Positions 1 through 9,491 of a stretch of 64,000 nt of DNA are shown in pieces (the first letter of the stretch is position 1; the number at the start of each line of letters is the position of its first letter). Source of the DNA: an uncultured Acidobacteriota bacterium (lineage in GTDB: Bacteria > Acidobacteriota > UBA6911 > RPQK01 > JAJDTT01); NCBI GenBank assembly GCA_951812665.1, contig CATOST010000032.1, positions 124,001-188,000 of the forward strand, read 5' to 3'. Position numbers and translations under genes: made by a program. Below the pieces are notes generated by a model that made no database searches, had not been told where the DNA came from, and saw only the letters and a program-made list of their open reading frames with translations.

Positions 1-1
1 G

Positions 2-3000
2 TTGACGGGTCCGATCCCGCCGCAACTGGAGAACCTGTCCCGACTGACCGGCCTGTACCTCTATGGGAACGAGTTGACGGGCGAGATCCCGGCGCAACTG
101 GGGAACCTCTCCCGATTGACACAGCTGTACCTTCATGGGAACGGGTTGACGGGCCCGATCCCGTCAAGTGTGTTGCGGTTGGAGGAACTGAACGAATTCC
201 GATTTGACGGCAACGCGGGACTCTGCGCCCCCGGGACAACCGATTTCTACGCTTGGCTGAAGGGGATCCAACGACACCGGGGGCCATTTTGCAACGAGTC
301 TGACGTGGCCGTGGTCAAGTCCCTGTACGAAGCCACTGGCGGAGCCGATTGGACGAACTCCGACGGCTGGCTCGGGGAGGACGCCGTAAGCGAGTGGTAC
401 GGAGTCCAAGCCGACTCCCTGGGCCGGGTGACCGGACTCGATCTGAGCGGCAACGGACTCGAGGGCCGGGTGCCGGGCAACTTGGCCCAACTGTCCCGGA
501 TGATCGAGTTGCGGATCGGCGGCAACGCCCTTTCCGGCCGGTTGCCGCTCCGCTTGACCCGTCTCCCGCTCCAGGCGTTCGACTACTTGGACACCGAATT
601 GTGTGCTCCGGTCGAGGCACAGTTCCAGGCTTGGCTGAACGCCGTTGAGTCGCACGACGGAACGGGAATGGAGTGCGCGCTGGCGACGGACCGCGATCTC
701 CTCGTGGAGCTCTACGACGCGACAGGGGGGCCGAACTGGATCCGGAAGGAGAACTGGCTGACCGATGCGCCGCTGGGGGAATGGTCCGGTGTCGCGGTCG
801 CAGGCGACGGGCGCGTGATCGGGCTGAATCTTCCCAGAAACGACCTCACGGGAGCGATCCCGCCGGAACTGGGGAGCCTCGCCCGACTGACGTACCTACA
901 CCTTGAACACAACGAGTTGACGGGCTCGATTCCACCGGAACTGGGGAACCTCTCCCAACTGAATTCCCTGGCCCTAAATGGCAACCAACTGACGGGCCCG
1001 ATCCCAGAGCAGCTGGGCAACCTCGTCCAACTGCAATACCTGGTCCTCAATGACAACCAGTTGACAGGATCGATTCCCGCGCAACTGGAGAGCCTTTCCC
1101 AACTGATATTCCTGTTTCTCTATGGCAACCAACTGACGGGATCGATCCCGCAGCAATTGGGGTTTCTTTCCGACCTTCAGGCCCTGTACCTCTTTGGGAA
1201 CCAGTTGACCGGGCCGATCCCGCCGGAACTGGGGAGCCTCTCCCAACTGAAAATCCTGTTTCTCAGTGGCAACCAACTGACGGGATCGATCCCGGAGCAA
1301 CTGGGGTTGCTTTCTGGCCTTCAGGGCCTGTACTTCTCTGGGAACCGGCTGACCGGGCCGATCCCGCCGGAACTTGGTTCGTTCTCCAATCTGCAGTGGC
1401 TGGACCTCAGTGGCAACCAGTTGCGGGGCGAGATCCCACCGCAACTGGGGAACCTGTCCCAACTAAAGTCCCTGCTCCTCAATGACAACCAGTTGACGGG
1501 TGAGATCCCACCGCAACTGGAGAACCTCACCCAACTGGAGTCCCTGCTCCTCAATGACAACCAGTTGACGGGCATGATCCCGGCGCAATTGGGGAACCTT
1601 TCCCAACTGGAGTCCCTGGTCCTCGATGGCAACCGGCTGAGGGGCCCGATCCCACGGCAACTGGGCGGATTGGCGCGGCTGCGCGCCCTGTCTCTGTCAA
1701 GAAACGCCGGGATGTTCGGAGTGGTGCCCGGCCGCCTGGAGGGTCTGAGTCGTCTCGAGGCACTATTGGCCGGGGACACCCGTCTTTGCACCCCTTCCGA
1801 CGCGAGTGCCCGGAACTGGCTGAAAGGGGCCTGGAAACGGCGAGTGGACCCCTGCTCCCGCGGCCTCCTGCCGAGGGCGTACTTGACCCAAGCCGTTCAG
1901 TCGCGGGAGTTTCCGGTGCCGCTGGTGGCGGGAGAGAAGGCCCTGCTGCGGGTGTTCGTGACGGCGCCGCGGGGGGCCACCGGGAGGTTCCCTCCGGTCC
2001 GGGCCCGATTCTACGACCGGGGGCGGGAGAGATACGTGTTGGACATCCCTGGGACGCCCACTCCAGTCCCGGCCGAAGTGAGCGAGGGATCGCTCTCGAT
2101 TACGGCCAACGCGGAAGTTCCGGGTGAGATCGTGCAACCGGGCTTGGAAATGGTCCTCGAGATTGACCCGGAGGGAACGCTGGGATCGGTTCCCGGGTTG
2201 ACGAAGCGGATTCCGGAGACCGGACGGCAGGCGGTGGAGGTCAGGTCGATGCCCACCTTCGACCTCACGCTGATTCCGTTCCTTTGGCGCTCAGAACCGG
2301 ACCAGTCGATCGTGGACCTGGTCAACACCATGGCCAAAGATCCCGAGAGCCACGAACTGCTTTGGGCCACGCGCACGTTGCTGCCGATCGGCGGTCTCGA
2401 GGTGACCGCTCACGAACCGGTGCTGAGTCACAGAAACAGCGCCTTCAGGTTGGTGGCGGAAACCGAAGCGATCCGGGTCATGGAAGGCGGCAGCGGCCAC
2501 TACATGGGGATGATGCCGACGCCGGTCACGGGTGCCGCGGGGCTAGCTTTCAGGCCCGGCAGGTCCAGTTTCGCGATTCCTCATGAATTGGTAGTGGCGC
2601 ACGAGATCGGACACAACCTGAGTCTTGGCCATGCGCCTTGTGGTGCTCCAGGGGGTTTGGACCCGTCGTTTCCTGACACCCGTGGTTCCATCGGCGCGTG
2701 GGGATACGACTTCCGTGAGGCCGGCCGTCTGGTGCCGCCTGGACGACCTGATCTGATGAGCTATTGTTCCCCCTCTTGGTGGATCAGTGACTACCATTTC
2801 ACGAACATGTTTCGTTTCCGCTTGCACACGGGCGCCACGAGCGGACTGTCCTCCCTGGTCGCCGCCCCGGCGAGATCCCTCCTGCTGTGGGGTGGCGTGG
2901 ACGCCGACGGGACTCCGTTCCTGGAACCGGCATTCGTGGTGAAGGCTCCGGCCTCACTGCCGAGCGCACCCGGCAAGTTCCGCATGGACGGACGAAGCGC

Positions 3001-3346
3001 TGAGGGCGACGTGCTGTTCTCGCTGGCGTTCGAGATGCCGGAGGTAGCGGACGGCGATGGCGGATCCTCCTTCGCCTTCATCCTGCCCGTGCAGCCCGCG
3101 TGGCCCGATCGGTTGGCCGGGATCACGCTCTCCGGACCCGGCGGTTCGGTCACCCTGGATCAGGACGCCGACCGTCCCGTCTCCATCCTGAGAAATCCTC
3201 GGACCGGGCAGATTCGCGGCATCCTGCGCGGCTCTGCGGCCAGAAGTCTGGCCCGCGATGACACGGTCTCCGCGCTGACCCGGGAGCCGGGCCTGGAGCT
3301 GTTGACCAGCCGCGGAATCCCGGACCGGGAGGATTGGACGCGTTAG
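2..3346 (+). CDS. Secreted leucine-rich-repeat protein with C-terminal metzincin-type zinc protease (5' partial)
   Basis: The frame is open from the left edge, so the true start and any signal peptide lie outside the window; 1,114 codons are visible. Plant-type LRRs of about 24 residues (NQLTGSIPPELGNLSQL-like) fill residues 1-60 and about 280-590. Two N-cap modules of the ATGGxxW type (near residues 108 and 240) reset the solenoid. A linker domain follows from about residue 625. A protease signature HEIGHNLSLGH sits at residues 867-877 (His867, Glu868, His871, His877), with a candidate Met-turn (LMSYCS, Met919) about 45 residues later. HExxHxxxxxH plus a Met-turn is the metzincin pattern. 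It is likely an extracellular or surface protein in which the LRRs recognise a ligand and the C-terminus cuts protein. The substrate is unknown. Confidence 0.85.
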   Translation: MTGPIPPQLENLSRLTGLYLYGNELTGEIPAQLGNLSRLTQLYLHGNGLTGPIPSSVLRLEELNEFRFDGNAGLCAPGTTDFYAWLKGIQRHRGPFCNESDVAVVKSLYEATGGADWTNSDGWLGEDAVSEWYGVQADSLGRVTGLDLSGNGLEGRVPGNLAQLSRMIELRIGGNALSGRLPLRLTRLPLQAFDYLDTELCAPVEAQFQAWLNAVESHDGTGMECALATDRDLLVELYDATGGPNWIRKENWLTDAPLGEWSGVAVAGDGRVIGLNLPRNDLTGAIPPELGSLARLTYLHLEHNELTGSIPPELGNLSQLNSLALNGNQLTGPIPEQLGNLVQLQYLVLNDNQLTGSIPAQLESLSQLIFLFLYGNQLTGSIPQQLGFLSDLQALYLFGNQLTGPIPPELGSLSQLKILFLSGNQLTGSIPEQLGLLSGLQGLYFSGNRLTGPIPPELGSFSNLQWLDLSGNQLRGEIPPQLGNLSQLKSLLLNDNQLTGEIPPQLENLTQLESLLLNDNQLTGMIPAQLGNLSQLESLVLDGNRLRGPIPRQLGGLARLRALSLSRNAGMFGVVPGRLEGLSRLEALLAGDTRLCTPSDASARNWLKGAWKRRVDPCSRGLLPRAYLTQAVQSREFPVPLVAGEKALLRVFVTAPRGATGRFPPVRARFYDRGRERYVLDIPGTPTPVPAEVSEGSLSITANAEVPGEIVQPGLEMVLEIDPEGTLGSVPGLTKRIPETGRQAVEVRSMPTFDLTLIPFLWRSEPDQSIVDLVNTMAKDPESHELLWATRTLLPIGGLEVTAHEPVLSHRNSAFRLVAETEAIRVMEGGSGHYMGMMPTPVTGAAGLAFRPGRSSFAIPHELVVAHEIGHNLSLGHAPCGAPGGLDPSFPDTRGSIGAWGYDFREAGRLVPPGRPDLMSYCSPSWWISDYHFTNMFRFRLHTGATSGLSSLVAAPARSLLLWGGVDADGTPFLEPAFVVKAPASLPSAPGKFRMDGRSAEGDVLFSLAFEMPEVADGDGGSSFAFILPVQPAWPDRLAGITLSGPGGSVTLDQDADRPVSILRNPRTGQIRGILRGSAARSLARDDTVSALTREPGLELLTSRGIPDREDWTR

Positions 3347-4037
3347 ACGGGGACGGATCGTCTTCCCCACAGACACGGCATCGCGTTCCGCGGGGCCCGG
3401 ACGCTCGAACACCGGAGCCCGGGGTCGCCGTGGCGAGTTCGCTTGACACCACGAGCGTCCCGCGGCGGTCACGATGGAACCTGGGGCAGGCCCCTCTTGC
3501 TCTGCGGCTGCAGCGCAGGATCCCTGTCGAAAAGTCCTGGCGGGAGATGGCGATACTCTGGAGAAAGTCCTCTGGCTCAAAGGGTAGCGGATCAAGATGG
3601 ACTCTCCTTCCCATTGTCCAACAAGAACTTCGAGACGAAGAAACTATGATGTGGATGCTCATTCCCCTTCCATGCTCAGGCACAGTAGAGGACTCCCCGG
3701 TGTAGCGGTGATTTAGCGGAACCTGCTGTCACCCTCCGGGTCCGGATTTCTTCTTTCTTGAGGTCTTGAACATTACTCCCCGCTACTACCACTCGCAGCC
3801 AACTGGCTGCTCTGCGCCGGGAGTTTCCCCGAAAACGAGGTGGAATCTGTCGAAGTGATTGAGAACACGAGGTGACGTCGTTCTTGCAAGTGGAAAGGGC
3901 CTAATTTCTCCAAAAATGGGGAATCTTTCGGATTTGGAGCCAATTGAGATCTGGGAACGCCTTTGCTATGATGCCGTGCGGTTGCGATATTCTCCAGGCA
4001 GAATCGAGAATCCGCCCCTTTTCAAGGAGTCATTTTG
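3347..4037. other. Intergenic region, about 690 bp, no credible gene
   Basis: Short open frames occur here, but none has a plausible ribosome binding site or recognisable protein sequence. The right end is more AT-rich and carries the promoter-like element described separately. A small hairpin with 6-bp arms lies at 3795-3810. Nothing else stands out. Confidence 0.6.
3944..3972 (+). promoter_or_regulatory. Sigma70-type promoter for the first STAS gene
   Basis: TTGAGA at 3944-3949 and TATGAT at 3967-3972 are separated by exactly 17 bases and lie 66 bases before the STAS start codon. Both hexamers match the housekeeping consensus at four or five of six positions. The assignment is by inspection only. 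Confidence 0.5.
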
Positions 4038-4376
4038 ATGGAAGTTCACACGGAGCGGGAAGGCGGTGCCCTGATCGCCAGGGTCGTGGGCCGTATCGAC
4101 GGCGCCAACGCGCGTGACTTCGAAAATGCCCTCCATGCGACACTCGGCGAAGATGACAATGCCTTGATTCTGGACATGCAGTCGCTCTCCTACGTCAGCA
4201 GCGCGGGTCTTCGTATCATCCTGATGGCTGCAAAGATGCTCCAAAGGCGGGGCGGAAAATTCGCGGTCTGCTCACTCTCGGATTCCATAAACGAGGTCTT
4301 CGAGATCAGTGGCTTCAACCGGATCATCCCGACTCACGCGACCCGTTCCAAAGCGCTCGCTGCTCTCGGCGAGTAG
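4038..4376 (+). CDS. Anti-sigma factor antagonist (STAS domain)
   Basis: This 112-residue protein is a single STAS domain of the SpoIIAA/RsbV type. The switch segment SYVSSAGLR (residues 51-59) holds the serine pair where the partner kinase phosphorylates the antagonist. In this family the unphosphorylated form binds the anti-sigma kinase and frees a sigma factor. The ATG at 4038 is preceded by AAGGAG at 4024-4029, eight bases away, and is preferred over the TTG just upstream. It opens a module with a PP2C phosphatase (4571) and an RsbW-like kinase (5758). A close paralogue lies at 9851, starting with nearly the same residues (MEVHxERE). The sigma factor is not in the window. Confidence 0.9.
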   Translation: MEVHTEREGGALIARVVGRIDGANARDFENALHATLGEDDNALILDMQSLSYVSSAGLRIILMAAKMLQRRGGKFAVCSLSDSINEVFEISGFNRIIPTHATRSKALAALGE

Positions 4377-4570
4377 GAAACCCTTGTGTCGACTGGATTC
4401 CGGAGACGCGTCCGTCGGACAAGTGGCGACGAAGTTGAATTACGGATATATCTGACCCACATTGGTGCCCTCTGCCGGGAAGTCGTCGCCGCTCAGGCTG
4501 CCGGGTCCCGGCGCGAGCAATGGATCATCGGAAATAGTAGGCGTACGGCAAAGTCTACGGGAGACCTGAC

Positions 4571-5761
4571 GTGGAACCGACCAAATTGGACCTGATGAAC
4601 CGTCCCTGCAAGATCCTGGTGGTGGACGACGAACCGGATCTTGAGCCGCTCATGCTGCAGCGCATGCGGCGGGCCATTCGCTCCGGCCGTTACACCTTCG
4701 TGTTCGCCCGTAACGGTGTCGAAGCCCTGGAACGGCTGAACGAGGAACAGGACATCGACATGGTGCTGTCGGACATCAACATGCCTCAGATGGACGGCCT
4801 CACGTTGTTGCAGCAGATCCCCAAGGTCGATCCCAACATCCGTTCCGTCATCATTTCGGCGTACGGCGACATGAAGAACATCCGTACGGCCATGAACCGG
4901 GGAGCCTTCGACTTCGTCACCAAGCCACTGGATTTCAAGGACCTGCGAATCACCATCGAGCGGACGGTGCAACACATGATGGAGTGGCGCGAGGCCTTGG
5001 CTTCGCGCGACAAGCTGGTAGCGCTGCAGAACGAGCTCAACGTCGCCAACCAGATGCAGCAATCCATTCTTCCCAGCCATTTCCCCAAGAGCGCGGAATA
5101 CGAAGTCTCCGCCAGCATGGAGGCGGCGCGGAATGTGGGCGGCGATTTCTTCGATGTCATCCACCTTCACGAAGGCCGGATCGGTCTGGCCATTGCGGAC
5201 GTTTCGGACAAGGGCGTGCCCGCCGCTCTCTTCATGATGTCCAGCCGGACTCTGCTCAAGGGCGCCGCCATCGGAACTCTGGCGCCGGGCCCGGTACTGC
5301 GGGAGGTCAATAATCTGCTGGACGAGGACAACGACGCCGCCATGTTCGTCACCGTTCTGTATGCGGTGTACAATCCGGCCACCGGGGAACTCACCTATGC
5401 GAATGGTGGGCACAACTCCCCGCTCGTCGTCCATGCCGATGGCAGTTCGTCCCTGCTTCCCCTCACAGATGGGATCGCCCTGGGTGTGATCCCCGGTCTC
5501 GATTTCCTCGAGAACACCGTGGTCCTCTCCCCCGGAGACACCGTGGTTTTCTACACGGACGGCGTCACCGAGGCGATGGACGACGACGGCCAAGAGTTCA
5601 GTACGGAGCGTCTTTCCAGTATCTTCGCGGCTGACCCCCCCGATGGTTCCCAAGAGGCTATCGAAGCCGTCTTCACGGCAGTGAGAGACTTTGTCGGTGA
5701 TACGCCGCAATCGGACGACATTACTTGCATGACGCTCTATCGCAGGGAGAGTGATCATTGA
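4571..5761 (+). CDS. Response regulator with PP2C/SpoIIE-type serine phosphatase output (RsbU/RssB-like)
   Basis: This 396-residue protein has an N-terminal receiver domain (about 11-130) with acidic pocket Asp19/Asp20, phospho-acceptor Asp68 in LSDINMPQMDG and the switch Lys in FVTKPLDF. A short helical linker rich in Gln and Asn (QNELNVANQMQQSILP) leads into a SpoIIE-type phosphatase domain (about 175-395), with metal-binding motifs NVGGDFFD, ADVSDKG and SDDITC. The likely role is to dephosphorylate the STAS antagonist when the receiver is phosphorylated. GTG at 4571 is chosen because GGGAG lies just upstream; ATG 4595 is a weaker alternative. The stop overlaps the TTG start of the next gene by four bases (TTGA), so the two are translationally coupled. 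No histidine kinase is adjacent. Confidence 0.9.
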   Translation: MEPTKLDLMNRPCKILVVDDEPDLEPLMLQRMRRAIRSGRYTFVFARNGVEALERLNEEQDIDMVLSDINMPQMDGLTLLQQIPKVDPNIRSVIISAYGDMKNIRTAMNRGAFDFVTKPLDFKDLRITIERTVQHMMEWREALASRDKLVALQNELNVANQMQQSILPSHFPKSAEYEVSASMEAARNVGGDFFDVIHLHEGRIGLAIADVSDKGVPAALFMMSSRTLLKGAAIGTLAPGPVLREVNNLLDEDNDAAMFVTVLYAVYNPATGELTYANGGHNSPLVVHADGSSSLLPLTDGIALGVIPGLDFLENTVVLSPGDTVVFYTDGVTEAMDDDGQEFSTERLSSIFAADPPDGSQEAIEAVFTAVRDFVGDTPQSDDITCMTLYRRESDH

Positions 5762-6177
5762 GTGGGAAAATATCCCTGAAGGTCGAACCCAGAGCCGAAG
5801 AATTGGATACGATCACAGCCGCCGTTGAGGAATTCGGCGACGCCGAACAATGGCCTTCCGACTTGATCTTTCGGGTCAACCTGGTTCTCGAGGAGGTGGG
5901 ACTCAACATCATCAATCACGGGAGGACCGAAGATCTTCATGAGATCGAGATCACTCTGACCTCGGTACCGGAATCCATCACCATCGAGATCGAGGACAAT
6001 GGCCGCCCTTTCGATCCGCGAAAAGACGCGCCCGAGCCCGATGTGGAGACCGGGGTCGCGGAACGATCCATAGGCGGTCTGGGCGTCTATCTGGTGCGCA
6101 CCATGATGGACGAGTTGCACTATCGCCGCGAGGGGGGCAGAAACTGTCTGACACTGGTCAAAGGGCGAGTCGAGTGA
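5758..6177 (+). CDS. RsbW-like serine kinase / anti-sigma factor (HATPase_c)
   Basis: This 139-residue protein has a GHKL ATPase fold. The N box is NLVLEEVGLNIINHG, the G1 box EDNGRPFDP and the G2 box GGLGVYLV. Small GHKL proteins next to STAS genes are anti-sigma kinases: they bind a sigma factor, or phosphorylate the STAS antagonist to stay free for binding. Start TTG 5758 overlaps the upstream phosphatase stop. A paralogue of the same length lies at 10357, with strongly similar N, G1 and G2 boxes. Confidence 0.9.
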   Translation: MSGKISLKVEPRAEELDTITAAVEEFGDAEQWPSDLIFRVNLVLEEVGLNIINHGRTEDLHEIEITLTSVPESITIEIEDNGRPFDPRKDAPEPDVETGVAERSIGGLGVYLVRTMMDELHYRREGGRNCLTLVKGRVE

Positions 6178-6354
6178 AGCGGAGGTCCGACTCGACCAAC
6201 ACGCTGTCAGCTGCCGGCATGCAGGGTTCCGCGCCGGCGCGACGGGTGGAACGGCCGGTCACCTTCGCGATTGCCTGAGGTCGGCAGCCCCGGCGAGAAG
6301 CACCCGGAGCTACCGGACACGCGAACGATCCGTTCGGTCGCGTTTGGGTTTGCG

Positions 6355-7254
6355 ATGGACAGGGCCGCTGCCATGGAGACGCCGTCCGGCAAGGCCGCGA
6401 CCGATGAGAACTTCCCCGTCGGCTCCTGGTTTTTGCCGGCGCACCTGCGGCCCCACATCGCCACTTTCTATGCCTATGCCCGGGCGATCGACGATATCGC
6501 CGACAACCCCGGCTTGGGTTCAAACGACAAGGTCGAGCGACTGCTCGGCTTCGCCCGAGCGGTGAGTGGCGCCGAAACATCAGATCCCGCCTTTCGAAAA
6601 GCACACGAGATCCGCCGGAGCCTGGTTGCGACCCAGGTAACGCATCGTCATTGCGTCGATCTGACGCGTGCGTTCATACAGGATGCGACCAAACTGCGCT
6701 ATGCCGACTGGAACGATCTGCTCGGCTACTGCGTCCTCTCGGCGGCGCCCGTGGGCCGCTACTTGGTCGATCTGCATGGTGAGTCGAAGGCTGCGTATGC
6801 GGCCAGCGATGCTCTTTGCAACGCTCTCCAGGTCCTCAATCATCTCCAGGACTGCGGGGATGACTACAATGCGTTGAACCGGGTCTATCTGCCCCAGAAC
6901 TGGATGGCGGCAGCGGGCGCCGGGGTCGAGGCGCTCGGCCGCAAGCATTCAACGCCGGCACTCAGGCAAGTTTTGGATCGGTGCCTCGATGCGACCGATA
7001 AGCTGTTGGAGTCGGCTGATCGATTGCCGGGCCAGTTTCGAAGCCTTCGTTTCGCCATGGAGACGGCCGCGATCGTCGCCATCGCCAAGAAGCTCGGTGC
7101 TGAACTGCGCCGGCGGGACCCCCTGGCGGAACGAGTCGTGTTGACCAAGGTGCAGTATGTGGCCTGCATCCTACGCGGAGTCGGCCGGGTCCTGGTCCGA
7201 AGGGTCTGGCGGCGGCGCCGTCCGGCGGCGGCGCGTGCCTCCCACATCCATTGA
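6355..7254 (+). CDS. hpnC: Hydroxysqualene synthase HpnC
   Basis: A trans-isoprenyl diphosphate synthase of the squalene/phytoene family (299 residues from ATG 6355). The segment ENFPVGSWFLP followed by YARAIDDIADNP (first Asp-rich motif) is characteristic of HpnC. A second Asp motif lies in HLQDCGDDYNALNRVYLP. In the characterised three-enzyme route, HpnC converts presqualene diphosphate to hydroxysqualene. It is the first gene of hpnC-hpnD-hpnE. The start is uncertain: the frame is open from TTG 6271, and ATG 6373 would give METPSGKAATDENFPVG, which resembles the beginning of known HpnC proteins. No candidate has a good ribosome binding site. Confidence 0.85.
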   Translation: MDRAAAMETPSGKAATDENFPVGSWFLPAHLRPHIATFYAYARAIDDIADNPGLGSNDKVERLLGFARAVSGAETSDPAFRKAHEIRRSLVATQVTHRHCVDLTRAFIQDATKLRYADWNDLLGYCVLSAAPVGRYLVDLHGESKAAYAASDALCNALQVLNHLQDCGDDYNALNRVYLPQNWMAAAGAGVEALGRKHSTPALRQVLDRCLDATDKLLESADRLPGQFRSLRFAMETAAIVAIAKKLGAELRRRDPLAERVVLTKVQYVACILRGVGRVLVRRVWRRRRPAAARASHIH

Positions 7255-7313
7255 CGGGTCCGCGTTGTTTCCGGTGTCTGACATGGGGATAATTTCCACG
7301 GAAAGCTGACGGT

Positions 7314-8201
7314 GTGAACACGGCATCTCGATTGCAAGCCGGTCCGGGCAAAGGGTCATGGGATCAGATCAAGCCCCGGGATCACGTGAATCGCGTCGTG
7401 GCACGATCGGGCACGTCGTTCCTGTGGGGTATGAGGGCGCTCTCGGCGGAGCGGCGCCGTGCGATCTACGCTATTTACGCGTTTTGCCGGGAAGTTGACG
7501 ATATTGTCGATGAACCGGGCGAAAGCACTGACAAGAGGCGAGCCCTGGTGGCGTGGCGGGAGGAGATCAACCGACTCTATGCAGGGAAGCCGGGTTGGCC
7601 GACGACCAGGGCGCTATTGGAACCGGTTCGGCGTTTCAACTTGCCTCGAGAGGAATTCCTCGCGGTGATCGACGGCATGGAAATCGATGCCAGGGCCACG
7701 GTTCGGATGCGGAACCTGGATGATTTGCTGCACTATTGCCACAAGGTCGCGGGAGCCGTCGGTATGCTTTCCATCCATGCCTTCGGCGTGCCGCGAAACC
7801 CCGGATTTCAAATCGCCGAGAAGCTCGGGACCGCCCTGCAGTTGACCAACATCCTGCGCGACCTGAAAGAAGATGCGGCGATGCAGCGTCTCTACGTGCC
7901 TCTGGAACTGCTCAGTAAGCACGGTGTCCCCACCACGTCGTTGAACGCGATTCTGGTCCATTCAGGCTTTAGCGGGGCCTGCGCCGAACTCGCCGGCCTA
8001 GCTCGCGGTTACTATTCCGAAACCGAGCGTCTGATTACGGAGTTCGGATGGCGGAGGATTCGGCCTGCCGTTCTGATGATGGTGGTCTATCGAGAATTGC
8101 TCGACCGTCTGGAAGAACGGGGATGGACGCGAATCGATGTTTCGATCCGGCTGACGCGGCTCCGAAAGCTGCTGCTCGCACTGCGTTACGGATTTTGCTG
8201 A
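7314..8201 (+). CDS. hpnD: Presqualene diphosphate synthase HpnD
   Basis: A 295-residue squalene/phytoene synthase family protein. The first Asp-rich motif is YAFCREVDDIVDE and the second lies in TNILRDLKEDAAMQRLYVP, both with family spacing. HpnD condenses two farnesyl diphosphates to presqualene diphosphate. It is distinguished from HpnC by the SGTSFLWGMRALSAERR start and the TNILRD motif. The start is GTG 7314, 59 bases after hpnC. It is followed by hpnE after 12 bases, so the three genes form an operon. Confidence 0.88.
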   Translation: MNTASRLQAGPGKGSWDQIKPRDHVNRVVARSGTSFLWGMRALSAERRRAIYAIYAFCREVDDIVDEPGESTDKRRALVAWREEINRLYAGKPGWPTTRALLEPVRRFNLPREEFLAVIDGMEIDARATVRMRNLDDLLHYCHKVAGAVGMLSIHAFGVPRNPGFQIAEKLGTALQLTNILRDLKEDAAMQRLYVPLELLSKHGVPTTSLNAILVHSGFSGACAELAGLARGYYSETERLITEFGWRRIRPAVLMMVVYRELLDRLEERGWTRIDVSIRLTRLRKLLLALRYGFC

Positions 8202-8213
8202 CGGACGTTCACC

Positions 8214-9491
8214 GTGCCCCGAACCCACATCATCGGTGCCGGCCTGGCCGGTCTTGCCACCGCAGTGTCGTTGGCGCGCCACGGCGGGGACGTGACGGTC
8301 TACGAAGCCAGTGGGCATGCGGGCGGCCGCTGCCGTTCATTCTTTGATGCCAAGCTCGAGCGCACGATAGACAACGGCAACCATCTGCTGCTCAGCGGCA
8401 ACCAGGCCACGATGTGCTATCTGGCAGACATCAAGGCTACGGACTCCCTGATCGGCCCGGTCCCGGCCTGCTTTCCATTCCTGGATCTGCGCACGGGTCA
8501 GCGCTGGCGATTGCGGCCGAACGCCGGAAGAGTTCCATGGTGGATACTGGATTCCAGGCGGCGCGTGCCGGACACAAAGGTCTGGAACTACGTTTCGGCG
8601 CTGCGTTTTTCCATGGCTGGAACCGATACGACTGTGACCGACTGCGTCGGAGACACCGGAGTTCTGTTCGAGCGATTCTGGAGACCGCTGGCGGTGGGGG
8701 CGTTGAATACTCCGGCTCGCGCCGGCGCGGCGCAGCTTCTGTGGTCCGTGTTGCGCGAGACCTTCGCCCAGGGGGAGGCGGCCTGCCGTCCGCGGATCCC
8801 CAAGAGGGGACTCTCCGCCGCCTTCGTGGAGCCGGCGTTGAATTCACTGCCACAAATGGGCGCAACCGTTCGGTTTGGCCACCGCCTACGCAGGATCAGC
8901 TACACGAGCCGCCGCGTGAACGGTCTGGACTTCGGCTCCAAGAGAATCCGATTGCGAGATGGCGAGGCCGTGGTTCTGGCAGTTCCGCCGCCGGCTGCGG
9001 CGGAACTGGTGCCGGCGCTGACCGTCCCCGATGACACCCACGCCATCGTCAACGTTCATTTCCGCTTGACGTCACCGGCTGGTCTGCCACCGAAGCTTCC
9101 TCTGCTGGGGCTGATCGGAGGGACCGCGCAATGGCTGTTCGTTCGTGGTGACGTTGCCTCCATCACGGTCAGCGCGGCGGATGCCCTGGCGTCCGAGCCG
9201 GCCGAATCCATTGCCCGAAAGACCTGGAACGACGTGGCCGCGGAGTTGGATCAGGAGCGAGATGAGTTGCCGCCCTACCGCATTGTCAAGGAAAAGCGCG
9301 CCACGTTCGCGCAGACGCCGAACCAGGTGAAGCGTCGTCCACAAACCGGAACCGAGTTTGCCAACCTCTATCTGGCAGGGGATTGGATCGATACGGGTCT
9401 GCCCGCAACCATCGAGAGCGCCATTCGCTCCGGCCAAATGGCGGCTCGCGCCATAGCTGGAAACGGAGCGGCGGGCGCCAGCCGGGCATAG
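8214..9491 (+). CDS. hpnE: Hydroxysqualene dehydroxylase HpnE (FAD-dependent)
   Basis: A 425-residue flavoprotein of the amine oxidase / phytoene desaturase fold. The N-terminal dinucleotide-binding motif is GAGLAGLATAVSLA, with an acidic residue after the second strand (VYEASGHAGGRCRS). The C-terminal FAD motif is NLYLAGDWIDTGLPATIESA. HpnE reduces hydroxysqualene to squalene. Carotenoid desaturases look similar, but position directly after hpnC and hpnD settles the assignment. The start is GTG 8214. No squalene-hopene cyclase gene is in the window, so hopanoid formation must be completed elsewhere or squalene itself is the product. Confidence 0.87.
   Translation: MPRTHIIGAGLAGLATAVSLARHGGDVTVYEASGHAGGRCRSFFDAKLERTIDNGNHLLLSGNQATMCYLADIKATDSLIGPVPACFPFLDLRTGQRWRLRPNAGRVPWWILDSRRRVPDTKVWNYVSALRFSMAGTDTTVTDCVGDTGVLFERFWRPLAVGALNTPARAGAAQLLWSVLRETFAQGEAACRPRIPKRGLSAAFVEPALNSLPQMGATVRFGHRLRRISYTSRRVNGLDFGSKRIRLRDGEAVVLAVPPPAAAELVPALTVPDDTHAIVNVHFRLTSPAGLPPKLPLLGLIGGTAQWLFVRGDVASITVSAADALASEPAESIARKTWNDVAAELDQERDELPPYRIVKEKRATFAQTPNQVKRRPQTGTEFANLYLAGDWIDTGLPATIESAIRSGQMAARAIAGNGAAGASRA

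Noticed and set aside
840..1680. Regular repeats of about 72 bp
   Set aside because: These are codons of the leucine-rich repeats. The spacing is continuous, without spacers, so they are not CRISPR or independent DNA repeats.
3334..3705. 123-codon open frame after the LRR gene
   Set aside because: It has a Pro- and Arg-rich composition, overlaps the end of the LRR gene and lacks a ribosome binding site.
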